A DNA stretch of 64,000 nt from SbD1 sp039679945. Its GTDB lineage: Bacteria; Desulfobacterota; Syntrophobacteria; Syntrophobacterales; Syntrophobacteraceae. The position numbers and the translations under genes are program-made. Below the pieces are notes generated by a model. That model worked only from the letters and a program-made list of their open reading frames with translations, had not been told where the DNA came from and did no database searches. The stretch lies in assembly GCA_039679945.1 (NCBI GenBank), contig JBDKTY010000068.1, positions 1-64,000 on the forward strand, written 5' to 3'. Of the stretch, positions 63,977-64,000 are shown in pieces; the first letter of the stretch is position 1; every line of letters begins with the position of its first letter.

Positions 63977-64000
63977 ATGACAGTCTATGGGATTCTTTTC
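63977..64000 (+). CDS. nuoJ: Complex I subunit J, start only (cut by window end)
   Basis: An ATG at 63977 opens the frame MTVYGILF up to the window edge. The position after nuoI and the hydrophobic start fit NuoJ, a membrane-arm subunit. Only eight codons are visible and the ribosome-binding site is weak (GTGAG), so the call rests mainly on gene order. Confidence 0.55.

Noticed and set aside
1..64000. CRISPR arrays, rRNA operons and prophage genes
   Set aside because: No regularly spaced direct repeats, rRNA signatures, integrase or phage structural genes were seen.

Overview
The window reads as chromosomal DNA (GC-rich, roughly 55-60% by eye) from an anaerobic deltaproteobacterium, most plausibly a Desulfobacterota/Syntrophobacter-like organism. 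The support is indirect: a nuo locus with a fused NuoBCD and no nuoEFG, a DcuB-type C4-dicarboxylate exchanger, TRAP and Liv-type uptake systems, ATP-dependent PEP carboxykinase, and many multi-PAS histidine kinases with sigma-54 activators. No rRNA, tRNA or CRISPR array was seen. The organism assignment is inference.

Layout. 1-7.2 kb: minus-strand signalling block (response-regulator diguanylate cyclase with an intact I-site, a 1370-aa hybrid kinase, a relic of a sigma-54 activator, a universal stress protein and a CBS-pair protein). 7.8-11.4 kb: a periplasmic solute-binding protein overlapped by a PAS hybrid kinase. 11.7-18.6 kb: a large membrane protein with a PHP-like domain, an HDOD protein with a degenerate EAL part, and convergent glycogen phosphorylase. 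19-25 kb: dcuB, a Liv-type binding protein, a cytidylate-kinase-like/nuclease-like fusion and hypoxanthine phosphoribosyltransferase. 25-32.6 kb: Tat-exported metallophosphoesterase, pckA, an AI-2E/PerM-family membrane protein and a GH13 glycosidase.

32.7-38.1 kb is a decayed accessory stretch. It holds a broken DUF4276-like gene, a lipoprotein-like small gene that stops at its lipobox cysteine, an isochorismatase-family hydrolase, a proline-rich exported protein, a second AI-2E-family protein, a HisKA_2 kinase relic and several MITE-like repeats. 38.2-42.3 kb is the most unusual unit: a 97-aa protein resembling a subtilase N-terminal region, a subtilisin-like protease with a Lys/Glu-rich tail, a 248-aa protein that looks like an ATP-grasp N-terminal half, and an ATP-grasp ligase, all on one strand. 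I regard this as the best candidate for an undescribed system (a peptide- or protein-modifying protease/ligase cassette).

42.3-52.9 kb is a second signalling block: a kinase with a degenerate ATPase domain, a MASE1/CHASE kinase overlapped by its NtrC-type partner, a lone receiver protein behind a good sigma-54 promoter, and a chemoreceptor followed by a strong terminator. 53-57.7 kb carries alkaline phosphatase and a DctPQM TRAP transporter. 58.3-64 kb is nuoA-nuoBCD-nuoH-nuoI-nuoJ(partial), with unusually long gaps filled with inverted and dispersed repeats.

A recurring 11-mer, TTGAACGCAAC, occurs five times in the window. In three places it or a close variant forms 9-12-bp inverted ends of 81-149-bp elements, suggesting a small non-autonomous mobile or palindromic repeat family.
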